Shown piece after piece: positions 15,771-24,871 of a stretch of 64,000 bases of DNA. The stretch is from DATFTE01 sp963802575 (GTDB lineage Bacteria > Acidobacteriota > Terriglobia > Terriglobales > Acidobacteriaceae), in the NCBI GenBank assembly GCA_963802575.1, contig CAWDJF010000004.1:620001-684000 (forward strand). Reading direction: 5' to 3'. Under the pieces are notes generated by a model. The model saw only the letters and a list, made by a program, of their open reading frames with translations. It was not told where the DNA came from and ran no database searches. The translations under genes were made by a program, and so were the position numbers. The number at the start of each line of letters is the position of its first letter. The stretch's first letter is position 1.

Positions 15771-18532
15771 TACACCACCAGTTCCGCCAGAATCGTTCCC
15801 TCTTCCATATCTGCTTCCAGCCTGAATCCCAGCTTCTGGCAGATCGCCCGCATCTCACGATTCTCCGTGAGGATCGTCGAAACTACTCGCTCCAGCTTTT
15901 CGTCGTGCGCCACCACGATCAGCCGCCGGTAAAGTTCTGTCCCCATGCCCTGATGCTGGAAGCGGTCGTCGACCAGCACGGCGAGCTCCGCCTCATTGCG
16001 GCCACGCAATTTGCTAAGTCGGCCAATGCCGACGATCTCTGGCGTACCGTCTTCTCTCTTATGTTCCACCACGAAGGCCATCTCGCGGTCGTAGTCGATG
16101 AAACAAATCCGCGTAAGCCGTTCGTGCGCGGTGCGCTGGCTGAGCTTGAGAGGCTGGAAATAGCGGAGGTAAACCGTCCGCTCTGACAATGCCTGGTGCA
16201 ACTTGATCAACAGCGGCTCGTCCTCAGGGCGAATGGGACGGATCACGGCGTCGTCTCCATTCTTCATCGTCCACGGCTTCACGTATTGCGTGGGATAGGG
16301 CCGAATCGCCAATCGCGGCAGCTTCTCGGATGTCACCTCGGGCCCGTAGACCACCACCCGCGCATCGAGCGCCAGCAATTGTTCCGGGGACGCCAGCAGC
16401 GGATTAATGTCAATCTCCTTGATCCACGGCTGCTCGACAACCAACTGGCTGAAGCGTACCAACAACTCTTCGAGCGCCTCCATGTCCACAGCTTTGCGAC
16501 CACGTACGCCCCGTAGCGCCGCGGATACTTTGGTTCGCTCAATCATTCTCCGCGCCAGTGTTGTGTTTAGCGGCGGCAAGGCGAGAGAACGATCTTTGAA
16601 AACCTCGACCAGTTGACCACCGGTACCGAACAACAACACGGGACCAAACTGCGGATCGACGCTGCTGCCCACAATCAGCTCGTAACCATCGAGCTTGATC
16701 ATCGGTTGCACCGTGACTCCCAGAAAATGTTCCGCGCCGGCTTTTTCCTTCACCGACGCTTCAATCTGCCGGTAGGCCGTGCGCACGCCGTCGGAATTTC
16801 TTATGTTGAGTTGCACTCCGCCGACGTCGGTCTTGTGCGTAATCGTTTCCGACCAAAGCTTCAGGACGACCGGATAGCCAATCTCGTTCGCGCGCTCAAC
16901 CGCATTGGCCTCTGATGCTGCCGTCACCGTGGTAACGGTCGCGATCCCGTACGCATTCAGCAGTTGTTTCGACTCCACCTCAGTCGAGATCGCCCGCCCC
17001 GCCTCGCGAACTTTGTTCAACAGCCTCTCAGCCCCTATCCGATCATGCCCCTCTTCTCCTTCTCCGCGAAGCACTGGCGTCTCATAGAGCCCGCGCAGGT
17101 TGTAGCTGTAGCGCCACATGTATTGGAAAACTCTCGCTGCCGTGTCAGGAAATGGAAACGTGGGAACTCCGGCGCGATTGAGAATGTCGACCCCCGCCGC
17201 GACCGCCGCCCCGCCCATCCAACTGGCGATCACCGGCTTGCCGGTACTCTGTGCATACACCTTGAGGTGTTCGGCAGTCTGCGTCGGCTCCGCCATGCCT
17301 TGCGGGCAAATCACCGCCAGCAGTCCATCGACTTCGGGATCGTGCGCCGCGATCTCGACCACCTTTGCGTACTTGTCCGGCGACGCATCTCCTAAAATGT
17401 CGATGGGATTGTTATGGCTCCAATGCGGCGGCAGCAGCGCGTCAAGGGCCTCCATCGACTTCTCAGTGAGCACAGCCAGTTCGCCGCCGCTCGCAATCAA
17501 TGAATCGGCTGCCAACACGCCAGGACCGCCAGCGTTCGTTACGATCGCAAGCCGAGGACCTCGCGGACGCGGCTGCTTGGCCAGCACCTCTGCCATGTAA
17601 AACAAATCGGCGATGGTCTGCACTCGTAGCACGCCGCAGCGCCGGAAGGCTGCTTCCAGCACTTCATCGCTTCCCGTCAACGATCCTGTATGCGAAGCTG
17701 CGGCATGCGCTGCCGCCTCGGTGCGTCCGGCCTTGATCACTATGACTGGCTTGTTCAGCGAAACTTCACGCGCCGCCGACAAGAACGATCGCGCATCTCC
17801 CACCGATTCCATGTACATCACGATGCTGTGCGTTCTGGGATCGTTCCCCAGGTAGTCAATTAAGTCGCCCCAACCGACATCAAGCATCGATCCGACCGAG
17901 ACAAACGCGCTGAAGCCCACCATTTCTTTCTGGCACCAGTCGAGAATTGCCGTACACAGCGCTCCGCTCTGACTGATGAACGCCACGTTCCCAGGACGCG
18001 CAATGTTCGGCCCGAACGTTGCATTGAGCCCGCTGATCGGATTCATGACCCCCAGACAATTCGGCCCGATCAGGCGCATGCCACTTCCGCGCATGCGATC
18101 CACAATCTCGCGTTCAAGTTCTTTGCCCTTTTCTCCGTGCTCCTTGAACCCAGCGGAGATCACAATGCAGCCGCGCACTCCCGCATCGACGCATTCGCTG
18201 ATAATGTCAGGGACCGTGACTGCCGGAGTCACCACGACCGCCAGGTCCACCGGTTCCGGAATCTCATCGATACGGCGATAAGCCTTGATTCCTAGCACGC
18301 TGCTCCGCTTCTCGCTCACCGGATACACCGTGCCGCCAAACGGACTGCTGACCAGACTCCAAAGTACCGCCCGGCCAATGCTTCCCTGGCGTTCCGTCGC
18401 GCCAACCACGGCAACATTGTGCGGAGCGAAAATCGCATCCAGCGGATGACTTTCCGACCGCAGCACGTCATGCGCGCGGTCATGCGCCGGCTGCGGCTTA
18501 CTGCTCTTGTTCACTGATTTCGCGATGCTCAT
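15770..18532 (-). CDS. ADP-forming acyl-CoA synthetase fused to a GNAT acetyltransferase (Pat-like)
   Basis: About 920 residues. The order is a CoA-binding Rossmann domain (IFAPHNVAVVGATERQGSIG), a succinyl-CoA-ligase-like domain with SQSGALCTAILDW and the conserved histidine in AAASHTGSLTG, an ATP-grasp domain (GYPVVLKLWSETITHKTDVGG), and a C-terminal GNAT domain (LAVLVDDRFQHQGMGTELYR). Such fusions include protein lysine acetyltransferases that tune acetyl-CoA synthetase and other enzymes; some keep ligase activity. The histidine is present, so ligase activity is possible. Start chosen at the ATG 18532; ten upstream codons have no similarity. Monocistronic. Confidence 0.9.
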   Translation of the reverse strand: MSIAKSVNKSSKPQPAHDRAHDVLRSESHPLDAIFAPHNVAVVGATERQGSIGRAVLWSLVSSPFGGTVYPVSEKRSSVLGIKAYRRIDEIPEPVDLAVVVTPAVTVPDIISECVDAGVRGCIVISAGFKEHGEKGKELEREIVDRMRGSGMRLIGPNCLGVMNPISGLNATFGPNIARPGNVAFISQSGALCTAILDWCQKEMVGFSAFVSVGSMLDVGWGDLIDYLGNDPRTHSIVMYMESVGDARSFLSAAREVSLNKPVIVIKAGRTEAAAHAAASHTGSLTGSDEVLEAAFRRCGVLRVQTIADLFYMAEVLAKQPRPRGPRLAIVTNAGGPGVLAADSLIASGGELAVLTEKSMEALDALLPPHWSHNNPIDILGDASPDKYAKVVEIAAHDPEVDGLLAVICPQGMAEPTQTAEHLKVYAQSTGKPVIASWMGGAAVAAGVDILNRAGVPTFPFPDTAARVFQYMWRYSYNLRGLYETPVLRGEGEEGHDRIGAERLLNKVREAGRAISTEVESKQLLNAYGIATVTTVTAASEANAVERANEIGYPVVLKLWSETITHKTDVGGVQLNIRNSDGVRTAYRQIEASVKEKAGAEHFLGVTVQPMIKLDGYELIVGSSVDPQFGPVLLFGTGGQLVEVFKDRSLALPPLNTTLARRMIERTKVSAALRGVRGRKAVDMEALEELLVRFSQLVVEQPWIKEIDINPLLASPEQLLALDARVVVYGPEVTSEKLPRLAIRPYPTQYVKPWTMKNGDDAVIRPIRPEDEPLLIKLHQALSERTVYLRYFQPLKLSQRTAHERLTRICFIDYDREMAFVVEHKREDGTPEIVGIGRLSKLRGRNEAELAVLVDDRFQHQGMGTELYRRLIVVAHDEKLERVVSTILTENREMRAICQKLGFRLEADMEEGTILAELVV

Positions 18533-18772
18533 AGGCCTTGAGAGTGTACCTCCAGCCCACACACCCGTCTGTGACTTATGACCACAGGGGCCGGGCGAGT
18601 GCGCGATTTATGCCGGTAACCGTTACTGATTCCTGGATGCACTTTCGATTTGGGCGAATTCCGTCAGTTGGAATACAATTCCTCCCCACCGGGACAACCC
18701 CTGTTTTGTCGGTTCAGGCGGGAGTGCGTCCTGCGTATGTTGATAGAGATCCCACAAGGAGAATCTAGCCAT

Positions 18773-18994
18773 ATGAAGAAGCTGCTCACGCTGCTGTTCG
18801 CTGCCGCCCTCACCCTTTCGATGTCTTCCTTCGCCCTCGCCCAGAATGCCGGATCGACCTCGACCGATTCGAGCAAGATGGACAAAAAAGATATGAAGAA
18901 AGATAAGAAGGCTGCGAAGAAAGATAAGAAGGCCAAGAAGGACGACATGAAGAAAGATGACATGAAGAAAGACGACATGAGCAAGCCTCAGTAG
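18773..18994 (+). CDS. Secreted Lys/Asp/Met repeat protein (73 aa)
   Basis: A signal peptide (MKKLLTLLFAAALTLSMSSFALA) is followed by a short Ser/Thr linker and then near-perfect repeats of KKDDM and KKDKKA to the end. AAGGAG lies 10 bases before the ATG and an intrinsic terminator follows 22 bases after the stop, so this is a real free-standing gene despite its low complexity. The mature part would be disordered and highly charged; metal, anion or surface binding is possible but unproven. Similar pentapeptide proteins are annotated only as hypothetical or pentapeptide MXKDX repeat proteins. Confidence 0.8.
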   Translation: MKKLLTLLFAAALTLSMSSFALAQNAGSTSTDSSKMDKKDMKKDKKAAKKDKKAKKDDMKKDDMKKDDMSKPQ

Positions 18995-19015
18995 TCGTTT
19001 GGACCGTCGTCAACA

Positions 19016-19043
19016 CAGCCCCGGCCGCTCGCCGGGGCTTTAC
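19016..19043 (+). terminator. Intrinsic terminator after the Lys/Asp repeat gene
   Basis: AGCCCCGGC pairs with GCCGGGGCT around a CGCTC loop, followed by a short T stretch (TTTACGTTT). The T-run is weak, the stem is strong. Confidence 0.7.
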
Positions 19044-19316
19044 GTTTGCCGGCAAGAAGTTGGCCAGACGGTCAGCAAATTCGAACACTCGGCGAGCTCG
19101 AGCATCCCGGGGTTGTCATCATAAGTGACTCATTTCAAGTATGTTGCCTCGCCTTAGACCTGACTCGCTTGGCCCACCAATTTTCCTGCCGGAAAATTTA
19201 CCTGCGTCGGCATCCCAAAACCCGTAGTAAAATCCGCCCATTCAACTCTGCCTTTTCGGGCAGTGTGGGGTATGACGCGTTCTGCGTCATCACGTCTCGT
19301 ACGTCGGAGGTTGTGC

Positions 19317-19484
19317 ATGGAACCTCGGGCCCTGGGCAGTTCGTCTTCGGCAACCACAACGGAAAAATCTCAAACGATTCAGCGTGAAGGCCGCAATGTG
19401 TGGATCCTCACCGCTTACGGGATCTCAGGCCTGGCACTGATCGGTGTGCTGGCCTATTACTTCAGCGATTTCGTCACGCACTAA
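19317..19484 (+). CDS. Small single-span membrane protein (55 aa)
   Basis: GGAGG six bases before the ATG gives a frame with a Ser/Thr-rich N-terminal part, an Arg (QREGRNVW), one membrane helix (ILTAYGISGLALIGVLAYYF) and a short end. It is too short for functional assignment and I recognise no family, but the ribosome site, the helix and the intergenic setting argue that it is real. The longer in-frame start at 19263 lacks a ribosome site. It precedes purM by 221 bases without a visible link. Confidence 0.65.
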   Translation: MEPRALGSSSSATTTEKSQTIQREGRNVWILTAYGISGLALIGVLAYYFSDFVTH

Positions 19485-19705
19485 AGCGCCGAAGAGTCTG
19501 TCACGATATAGAAACGTCGCACTGAGCGTAGATCTCACGCCCTCAGGTGTTGTGTACTCCTTTTTCCCAGTTAGCGATTCGCGTGTCTCATCTTCAGAAA
19601 TCGTCCGCGAATTTTGCACATCCCTTACGTGCTACAATGAGCGCGCTGAAAACGTTTCTCCTAATCAGAATTCCCCACATTCTTTACTAGATACGGACTG
19701 ATTCT

Positions 19706-20758
19706 GTGGCCCACGACCCGTCGAAAACTGCCACCATCACTTATGCCGACGCTGGCGTCGACATCGACCGCGCCAACCGCACAAAAAAGCGGATCAAGTA
19801 CCTTGCTCACAAGACCTTCACCCGCGGCGTGCTCAGTGAAATCGGTGGTTTCGGCGGCCTGTTTTCCGTGGACAAGACGAAGTTCCCCGATCCTGTCCTG
19901 GTCTCGAGCGTAGACGGCGTCGGCACCAAGCTGAAACTCGCATTCGAGATGGGAGTGCACCACACCGTGGGCGCCGACTTGGTCAATCACTGCGTCAACG
20001 ACATCGCGGTGCAAGGCGCGACACCGATGTTTTTCATGGATTACCTCGCCACCGGCAAGCTTGAGCCCGAAATCGCGGAGAAAATTATCGAAGGACTCGC
20101 CGACGCTTGCAAGCACAACGGCTGCGCCCTGATCGGCGGGGAAACCGCCGAGATGCCCGGCTTTTATCCCGATGGGGAATACGATCTCGCGGGATTCATC
20201 GTGGGCGTAGTCGAGCGCGAGCGCATCATCACCGGCAAAGCAGTTGAAATCGGAGACGTGGTTCTCGGCCTCGCTTCGAACGGACTGCACACCAACGGCT
20301 ACTCTCTCGCCCGCAAGTTGCTCTTCGAAGTCGCCCACTACACGCCCGAAACTTACGTGAACGAATTGAAGGGCAAAGTCGGCAACGAATTGATGCGCAC
20401 TCACAAAAGCTACTGGCCGGCGATCAAGCGGTTGGTGGATGGCGAGTGCGTCTCCGCCATGGCCCACATCACCGGCGGAGGCATCACCGAAAATCTTCCC
20501 CGCGTGCTGCCCCGCGGCGTCGCCGCGGTCATTGAAATGGGCTCCTGGCCGATCCCACCGATTTTCGAGCACATGCAAACCTTGGGCAACGTTCCTCAAG
20601 ACGAAATGCTGCGCACCTTCAACATGGGATTAGGCATGCTGCTGGTGGTCCCATCGAAGAAATTCAAGAAAGCGCAGACAGTGCTGGAGCGCGCCGGAGA
20701 AAAGGCCTTCACCGTGGGAAGAATCGTGAAGGGCGAGAGGAAAGTGATCTACACGTAA
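19706..20758 (+). CDS. purM: Phosphoribosylformylglycinamidine cyclo-ligase (AIR synthetase)
   Basis: 350 residues from a GTG start. ATP-site glycine loop and sugar-binding motifs are present: ITYADAGVDID at the N-terminus, SSVDGVGTKLK, GADLVNHCVNDI, LIGGETAEMPGFY, GLHTNGYSLAR and HITGGGITENLPR. It performs the fifth step of purine synthesis, closing the imidazole ring of AIR. It stands alone; purH, the last pathway step, is 7 kb downstream on the same strand. No riboswitch was seen upstream. Confidence 0.96.
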   Translation: MAHDPSKTATITYADAGVDIDRANRTKKRIKYLAHKTFTRGVLSEIGGFGGLFSVDKTKFPDPVLVSSVDGVGTKLKLAFEMGVHHTVGADLVNHCVNDIAVQGATPMFFMDYLATGKLEPEIAEKIIEGLADACKHNGCALIGGETAEMPGFYPDGEYDLAGFIVGVVERERIITGKAVEIGDVVLGLASNGLHTNGYSLARKLLFEVAHYTPETYVNELKGKVGNELMRTHKSYWPAIKRLVDGECVSAMAHITGGGITENLPRVLPRGVAAVIEMGSWPIPPIFEHMQTLGNVPQDEMLRTFNMGLGMLLVVPSKKFKKAQTVLERAGEKAFTVGRIVKGERKVIYT

Positions 20759-20759
20759 G

Positions 20760-20795
20760 AAATTTACGATTTGCGATTGCCGATTTTCGATTTAA
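20760..20795. repeat. AT-rich heptamer array (CGATTTG type)
   Basis: AATTTAC, GATTTGC, GATTGCC, GATTTTC and GATTTAA in 7-base steps directly after the purM stop codon. Confidence 0.7.
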
Positions 20796-20817
20796 AACCC
20801 AACACCGAACAGATTTG

Positions 20818-20867
20818 TCATCCTGAGCGAAGTGAGGCGAAGCCGAACGTAGTCGAAGGACCTTGCG
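20818..20867. repeat. Dispersed CCTGAGCG...GTCGAAGGACCTTGCG repeat
   Basis: TCATCCTGAGCGAAG followed by GTCGAAGGACCTTGCG. A compact version of the same sequence occurs at 27887-27914. It lies between the convergent purM and thyX genes. Confidence 0.6.
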
Positions 20868-20883
20868 TTTTCCCTTCTTCGAC

Positions 20884-22461
20884 TTATCTCTTCAGCAAAT
20901 CCACCGGCTCCCTTACATCCGTCACCCGCAAATATTTTGCCAGTGCCGGATATCTCTTCGCCACCGCCTCATACATCTCGTACGCCACGGTCCGGTAAGA
21001 AATATGCCCCGCCGGTCCGGTGCGCAATTCTGAGATGTACACGACCTCGGCAAAATCCATCTTGAACAAGGTTCGCTTGCGATAAGCCAGCGGAATCGCG
21101 TACTGCGCGTTCTCCGCCGCCTCGTTCGTGTTGCCCGAGGTCAACTTGCCAACCGCCGCAGCCGTGCGCTTCATTACGGAATCGTAGCTCCCTACCGCCC
21201 CCGCCGCTTGCAACTCCTCCGGAGTGTCATAGCCGTGCGCGGTCGTGAATCCCTGCCCAATCTGCACGCAGCGCCGGTGGCGGTGCATGTCGCGGAACCC
21301 GCCCACGTCCATCAGAATGTCGAAGCGAAATTGCTGACCCGCGCAAAAAGCCCGCTGCATCTCGTCATGACGCCCACGGTGCCGCAGGCCAAGATCGATG
21401 ATCTCGCGCCGCTTGTGATCGCCCGCAGCCTCCACTGCTTCGCGAATCTGCCGGTAGGGATAGTGACAATGCTCATAGAGCAGCGTCGTCGCCAACTCGA
21501 CTTCCAGCGGTTCGTCTTCCAGCAGGTCGACTGTCTTCGCGCCTGCGATCGCCGCGTTGCCCATCAGATCGGCGGCCGCCTGCCGCATCTCTCGCCGCGT
21601 CTCGATCTCGTACTGATTAGGATCGGCATACTTCACCAGCGTCGGCGCCACCCGCACTTCGCGCAGCAGTTCCTGCTTTGCTCGCTCCGCCAATTCGGGC
21701 GCGGCCACTCGAATCTGCTCGACCAAACTCCGCAGCGACTCTGCATTCACGTTGTATGCGGGAGAGGTCGCCGCCTGCTTCAACAACTCTCCCAGCATGC
21801 GCACTTCTTTATGCGTATGTGCCAGCAGATGCGCCACCTGCGTCTCAAGCGTGCGCGCATTCACAATCTCGCCCAATGAAGTGTTGGTGGACAGCGGCAA
21901 CAGGTACCGCGAGATATCGAACGCCCGGGCCTTCAACGTGCGCTCGTATGCGTCCTGCTTCATCTCCTCCGGCTTCGGCGTGATGCTCATCAGGTAATGA
22001 AACATCCGCTCCGAAGTCGCTTGGTATTCGGAGAAAAGACTCTCAACAGTCTCGCGATATAAACTTCGCGACGCCTCGTCAGTTCCAAAATCCGGAGTGA
22101 AATATCCGCTTTTCTTGAAATCCTGATAGCGCGTCGAGCGCTCCTGCCCATCCCAACGCTGCTCGTCAGCCACGGCGATCGCAGCCAGGATGGAGAGCTT
22201 CTCGATGGCCAGCGCAATGTGCGCTAAATCTGCAATCGAACGGTGTCCGTACTGGAAGTAGAAGGTATTGAGAAATTTCTCCGCCTTCTGCGAACTGATT
22301 TCCTTGAGCGACTCCTTCATCGACAGCGAAGATCGCGAATACTTCGCCATGGCATAGGCCTGGATTTCGGGCTCGACCCCGTAGACGGCAAAGACCTCGA
22401 CGGCGGGAGTTTCAATAGAGGCGTGGTTCGACTTTTCCGCGGTGGCCGTTACTTCAGACAT
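20884..22461 (-). CDS. thyX: FAD-dependent thymidylate synthase, double-domain form
   Basis: 525 residues, about twice a classical ThyX. The N-terminal half has the fold pattern with FLNTFYFQYGHRSIADLAH and a degenerate signature ending QERSTRYQDF. The C-terminal half has LGLRHRGRHDEMQRAF, FDILMDVGGFRDMHRHRR and a closing FKMDFAEVVYISELR. This looks like a tandem ThyX duplication in which neither half keeps the exact RHRxxSxNExSxR signature. Classical ThyX makes dTMP with FAD and methylene-folate. No thyA is seen here, so it may be the sole synthase, but activity is an assumption. Start at the ATG 22461. Confidence 0.8.
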   Translation of the reverse strand: MSEVTATAEKSNHASIETPAVEVFAVYGVEPEIQAYAMAKYSRSSLSMKESLKEISSQKAEKFLNTFYFQYGHRSIADLAHIALAIEKLSILAAIAVADEQRWDGQERSTRYQDFKKSGYFTPDFGTDEASRSLYRETVESLFSEYQATSERMFHYLMSITPKPEEMKQDAYERTLKARAFDISRYLLPLSTNTSLGEIVNARTLETQVAHLLAHTHKEVRMLGELLKQAATSPAYNVNAESLRSLVEQIRVAAPELAERAKQELLREVRVAPTLVKYADPNQYEIETRREMRQAAADLMGNAAIAGAKTVDLLEDEPLEVELATTLLYEHCHYPYRQIREAVEAAGDHKRREIIDLGLRHRGRHDEMQRAFCAGQQFRFDILMDVGGFRDMHRHRRCVQIGQGFTTAHGYDTPEELQAAGAVGSYDSVMKRTAAAVGKLTSGNTNEAAENAQYAIPLAYRKRTLFKMDFAEVVYISELRTGPAGHISYRTVAYEMYEAVAKRYPALAKYLRVTDVREPVDLLKR

Positions 22462-22528
22462 TCCGATGATTGACCTCAACAATGAAGGAGTGTTGGAATC
22501 TTACTTGCCGTCACCAACCCACGCAAAC

Positions 22529-22564
22529 GATTCATATCGGGGCATGGCTTCAGGCATACCGCAA
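22529..22564. repeat. Dispersed 36-bp repeat with GGCTTCAGGC core, copy 1
   Basis: GATTCATATCGGGGCA followed by TGGCTTCAGGCATACCGCAA. Thirty-one of 36 positions match the copy at 58550-58585. The core is a small hairpin. Confidence 0.7.
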
Positions 22565-22701
22565 TGGATTGCACATTAGACCGGCTTTAACCGCTGCGCC
22601 GAGGCGAGACGTGCCGTACCAGTCCCGGCACTCCTGCTTACTTTTGTGACTTTTCAGCTCCGACTTGAATCAGATATAAAAGAAATGACCCAAATTCATT
22701 C

Positions 22702-23535
22702 ATGATGCGATCTTTCGTTATTTCTTTGGCAGTACTTTTGTCTTTTGCGGGTGTCGCTACGGCTCAGGTTCCTTTTGCAGCCCCTTCGGCCGACGGTCCT
22801 TCTGTGTGGATTGCGCCTCTGGTCGAAGACTCCGGCGCCGTGCGCGCTCCGCTGCCCTCGCTCGACTCGCCGATCGCGCTTCCGCGGATGTCTCCGGACC
22901 TCGCTTTGCGCACCTACGAAAACCGTATCGCCGTGCAAAATAGCCAGCTTGTCGGGTATTCCGCCGACAGCCTGATTCGCGCAGAACTTCCCGACACTTC
23001 ACAGTCGGGCGAGTTCGAACTCCAGCGGCATTACGTCGCTCCCCGCACGTTGGAGTTCAAACCTGTGCATTTCAGCGGTGACGGCTTCGTCAAAACCAAC
23101 ATCATCGCGCGCCTGCTGCAGTCCGAGGTCGATCATCTTCAGAAAGATGATCTCTCGATGAGCGCGCTCAGCTCCACGAATTACAAGTTCGCTTACAAGG
23201 GAACCAGCGACGTCGATGGACGCAGCGTTCACGTCTTTCAAGTGAAGCCGCGCAAGAAGCGTGCCGGGCTCTTCAAGGGGCGGATTTTCCTCGATGCCTA
23301 CAGCGGAAGCATGGTGCGCGCCGAAGGCAGCGTCGTGAAGTCGCCATCGTTCTTCGTGAAAAAAGTCGAGTTCGTGCAGGACTACGCCGACATCGACGGC
23401 TTCACCTTGCCGACGCACGTACACTCCGAAGCCGTCGCCCGCATCGTCGGACGCACGGTTGTCGACATCTACCAGCGCGACTACCAACCAGTGTCCAGTC
23501 CAGTGCAGGCCAGCCAGCAAACGCCGACGCTATAA
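22702..23535 (+). CDS. Secreted protein, possibly LolA/outer-membrane lipoprotein-sorting-like fold
   Basis: 277 residues with a signal peptide (RSFVISLAVLLSFAGVATAQ). The mature part has the run of strands seen in LolA/RseB-like proteins: RTYENRIAVQNSQ, FKFAYKGTSDVDGRSVHVFQVKPRKK, RIFLDAYSGSMVRAEGSVVKSP, and KVEFVQDYADIDGFTLPTHV. Those folds bind lipids or lipoproteins in the periplasm. The assignment is by pattern and is tentative. The GTG/ATG pair at the start is preceded by no clear ribosome site. The antiporter gene follows 90 bases downstream on the same strand. Confidence 0.65.
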   Translation: MMRSFVISLAVLLSFAGVATAQVPFAAPSADGPSVWIAPLVEDSGAVRAPLPSLDSPIALPRMSPDLALRTYENRIAVQNSQLVGYSADSLIRAELPDTSQSGEFELQRHYVAPRTLEFKPVHFSGDGFVKTNIIARLLQSEVDHLQKDDLSMSALSSTNYKFAYKGTSDVDGRSVHVFQVKPRKKRAGLFKGRIFLDAYSGSMVRAEGSVVKSPSFFVKKVEFVQDYADIDGFTLPTHVHSEAVARIVGRTVVDIYQRDYQPVSSPVQASQQTPTL

Positions 23536-23625
23536 ACTTTATCAAGCGAAGAGGACGGGCGCCGCAGTCCATCTGACTGACTGTAGTTGCGCCCATCATT
23601 CCTTTTCCATATCCTGCCCTCACCG

Positions 23626-24792
23626 ATGGGACAAGCCCCTGAAAATCTCCTGCTTGAGCTGTTCGCCATCTTCGTCGCCGCAAAGGTGCTCGGAGAGCTC
23701 TTTGAACGCCTGCACGTCCCCGGTGTGCTGGGCGAAATCGCCGCCGGAGTGATCCTCGGCCCCTTCGCTCTCGGCCTGGTCCACAGCAGCGACACGCTTC
23801 ACTCCATTGGAGAAATGGGGGCGATCTTCGTCCTCTTCAGCGCGGGTCTGGAAACCAGCGCACACGATCTGATCCGGGTGGGACGTAAAGCGTTGATGGT
23901 CGCCATCCTCGGTATCATCGTCCCCTTTATCCTCGGATTTTTCTACATGAAGCTGCGGGGCGACGCCTCCACCGAGGCGATCTTCGTCGGCGCCGCCATG
24001 GTCGCCACCAGCGTCGGCATTACCGCACGCGTTCTCGGAGACCTCGGTGTCCTGGCCACCCGCACCGCCAAGATTATTCTCGCCGCGGCTGTGTTTGACG
24101 ACATCCTGGGTATGGTGCTGCTCGCGGTTGTTGCCGGACTCGCCATGGGCGGTGGCCTCGAATGGCTGCATCTCGGCGTTCTTCTCACCGAGGCTACCGC
24201 TTTCGCGCTCTTTATGATTTTCGTCGCCCCGCGTATCGTTCGCCGTATTCATCCTGGCGTCGAGCGGCTGTCAACGCAGAATGCCTCTCTGGTCGTCGCC
24301 CTCGCGTTGTGCCTGTTCCTCTCCTGGCTCTCCGCAAAAATCGGCATGGCGGCCATCATCGGCGCTTTCTTCGCCGGCCTCATGTTCGCTGACTACGCGC
24401 CGCACTGGAACCTGATCCCGCGCGTCAGCGGCATCACCGAATTCCTCGCGCCGTTCTTCTTCTTCTCCATCGGCTCACAACTGAATCTGAAACTGTTCAA
24501 CGGAAGCGTGCTGCTCGCGGCAACCATCGTCTCGGTTTTCGCTGTAGCTTCGAAGCTGATCGGTTGTGGCCTGCCGCTTCTCAGCGAAGGATGGACTCCC
24601 GCCCTGCGTGTAGGAATGGGTATGGTTCCTCGGGGAGAGGTCGCTCTTATCGTCGCGGTGGTGGGATTGCAGTCCGGCATTGTCACGCAGTCCACCTATG
24701 CCATCGTGGTCTTCATGACCGCCGTCACCACCATCGTCGCGCCTCCGGTGTTGCGCTACCTGTTTCGCGGCGAAGCCAAACAGCTCGCCTAG
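23626..24792 (+). CDS. Cation:proton antiporter, CPA2 family
   Basis: About 388 residues with 11-12 hydrophobic helices. Key motifs are GVLGEIAAGVILGPFALG near the start, the AMVATSVGITARVL helix, the paired-acid region AAVFDDILGMVLLAVV, and MVPRGEVALIVAVVGL late in the protein, all typical of monovalent cation:H+ antiporters such as KefB/NapA relatives. There is no C-terminal TrkA/RCK domain, so it is the short form, probably exchanging Na+ or K+ for H+. ATG 23626 chosen; a TTG at 23587 would add 13 residues. Confidence 0.9.
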   Translation: MGQAPENLLLELFAIFVAAKVLGELFERLHVPGVLGEIAAGVILGPFALGLVHSSDTLHSIGEMGAIFVLFSAGLETSAHDLIRVGRKALMVAILGIIVPFILGFFYMKLRGDASTEAIFVGAAMVATSVGITARVLGDLGVLATRTAKIILAAAVFDDILGMVLLAVVAGLAMGGGLEWLHLGVLLTEATAFALFMIFVAPRIVRRIHPGVERLSTQNASLVVALALCLFLSWLSAKIGMAAIIGAFFAGLMFADYAPHWNLIPRVSGITEFLAPFFFFSIGSQLNLKLFNGSVLLAATIVSVFAVASKLIGCGLPLLSEGWTPALRVGMGMVPRGEVALIVAVVGLQSGIVTQSTYAIVVFMTAVTTIVAPPVLRYLFRGEAKQLA

Positions 24793-24871
24793 AGACGGCG
24801 GTCGCAGCTGTCCGCTCAAGAAACAAGCGCTCGACAGGTATAATCTCGCTTCCACCAGGAGGAGCCCCGCA

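Noticed and set aside
19661..20599. Open frame of 312 codons antisense to purM
   Set aside because: purM is unmistakable on the other strand; the frame is a shadow of high-GC coding sequence.
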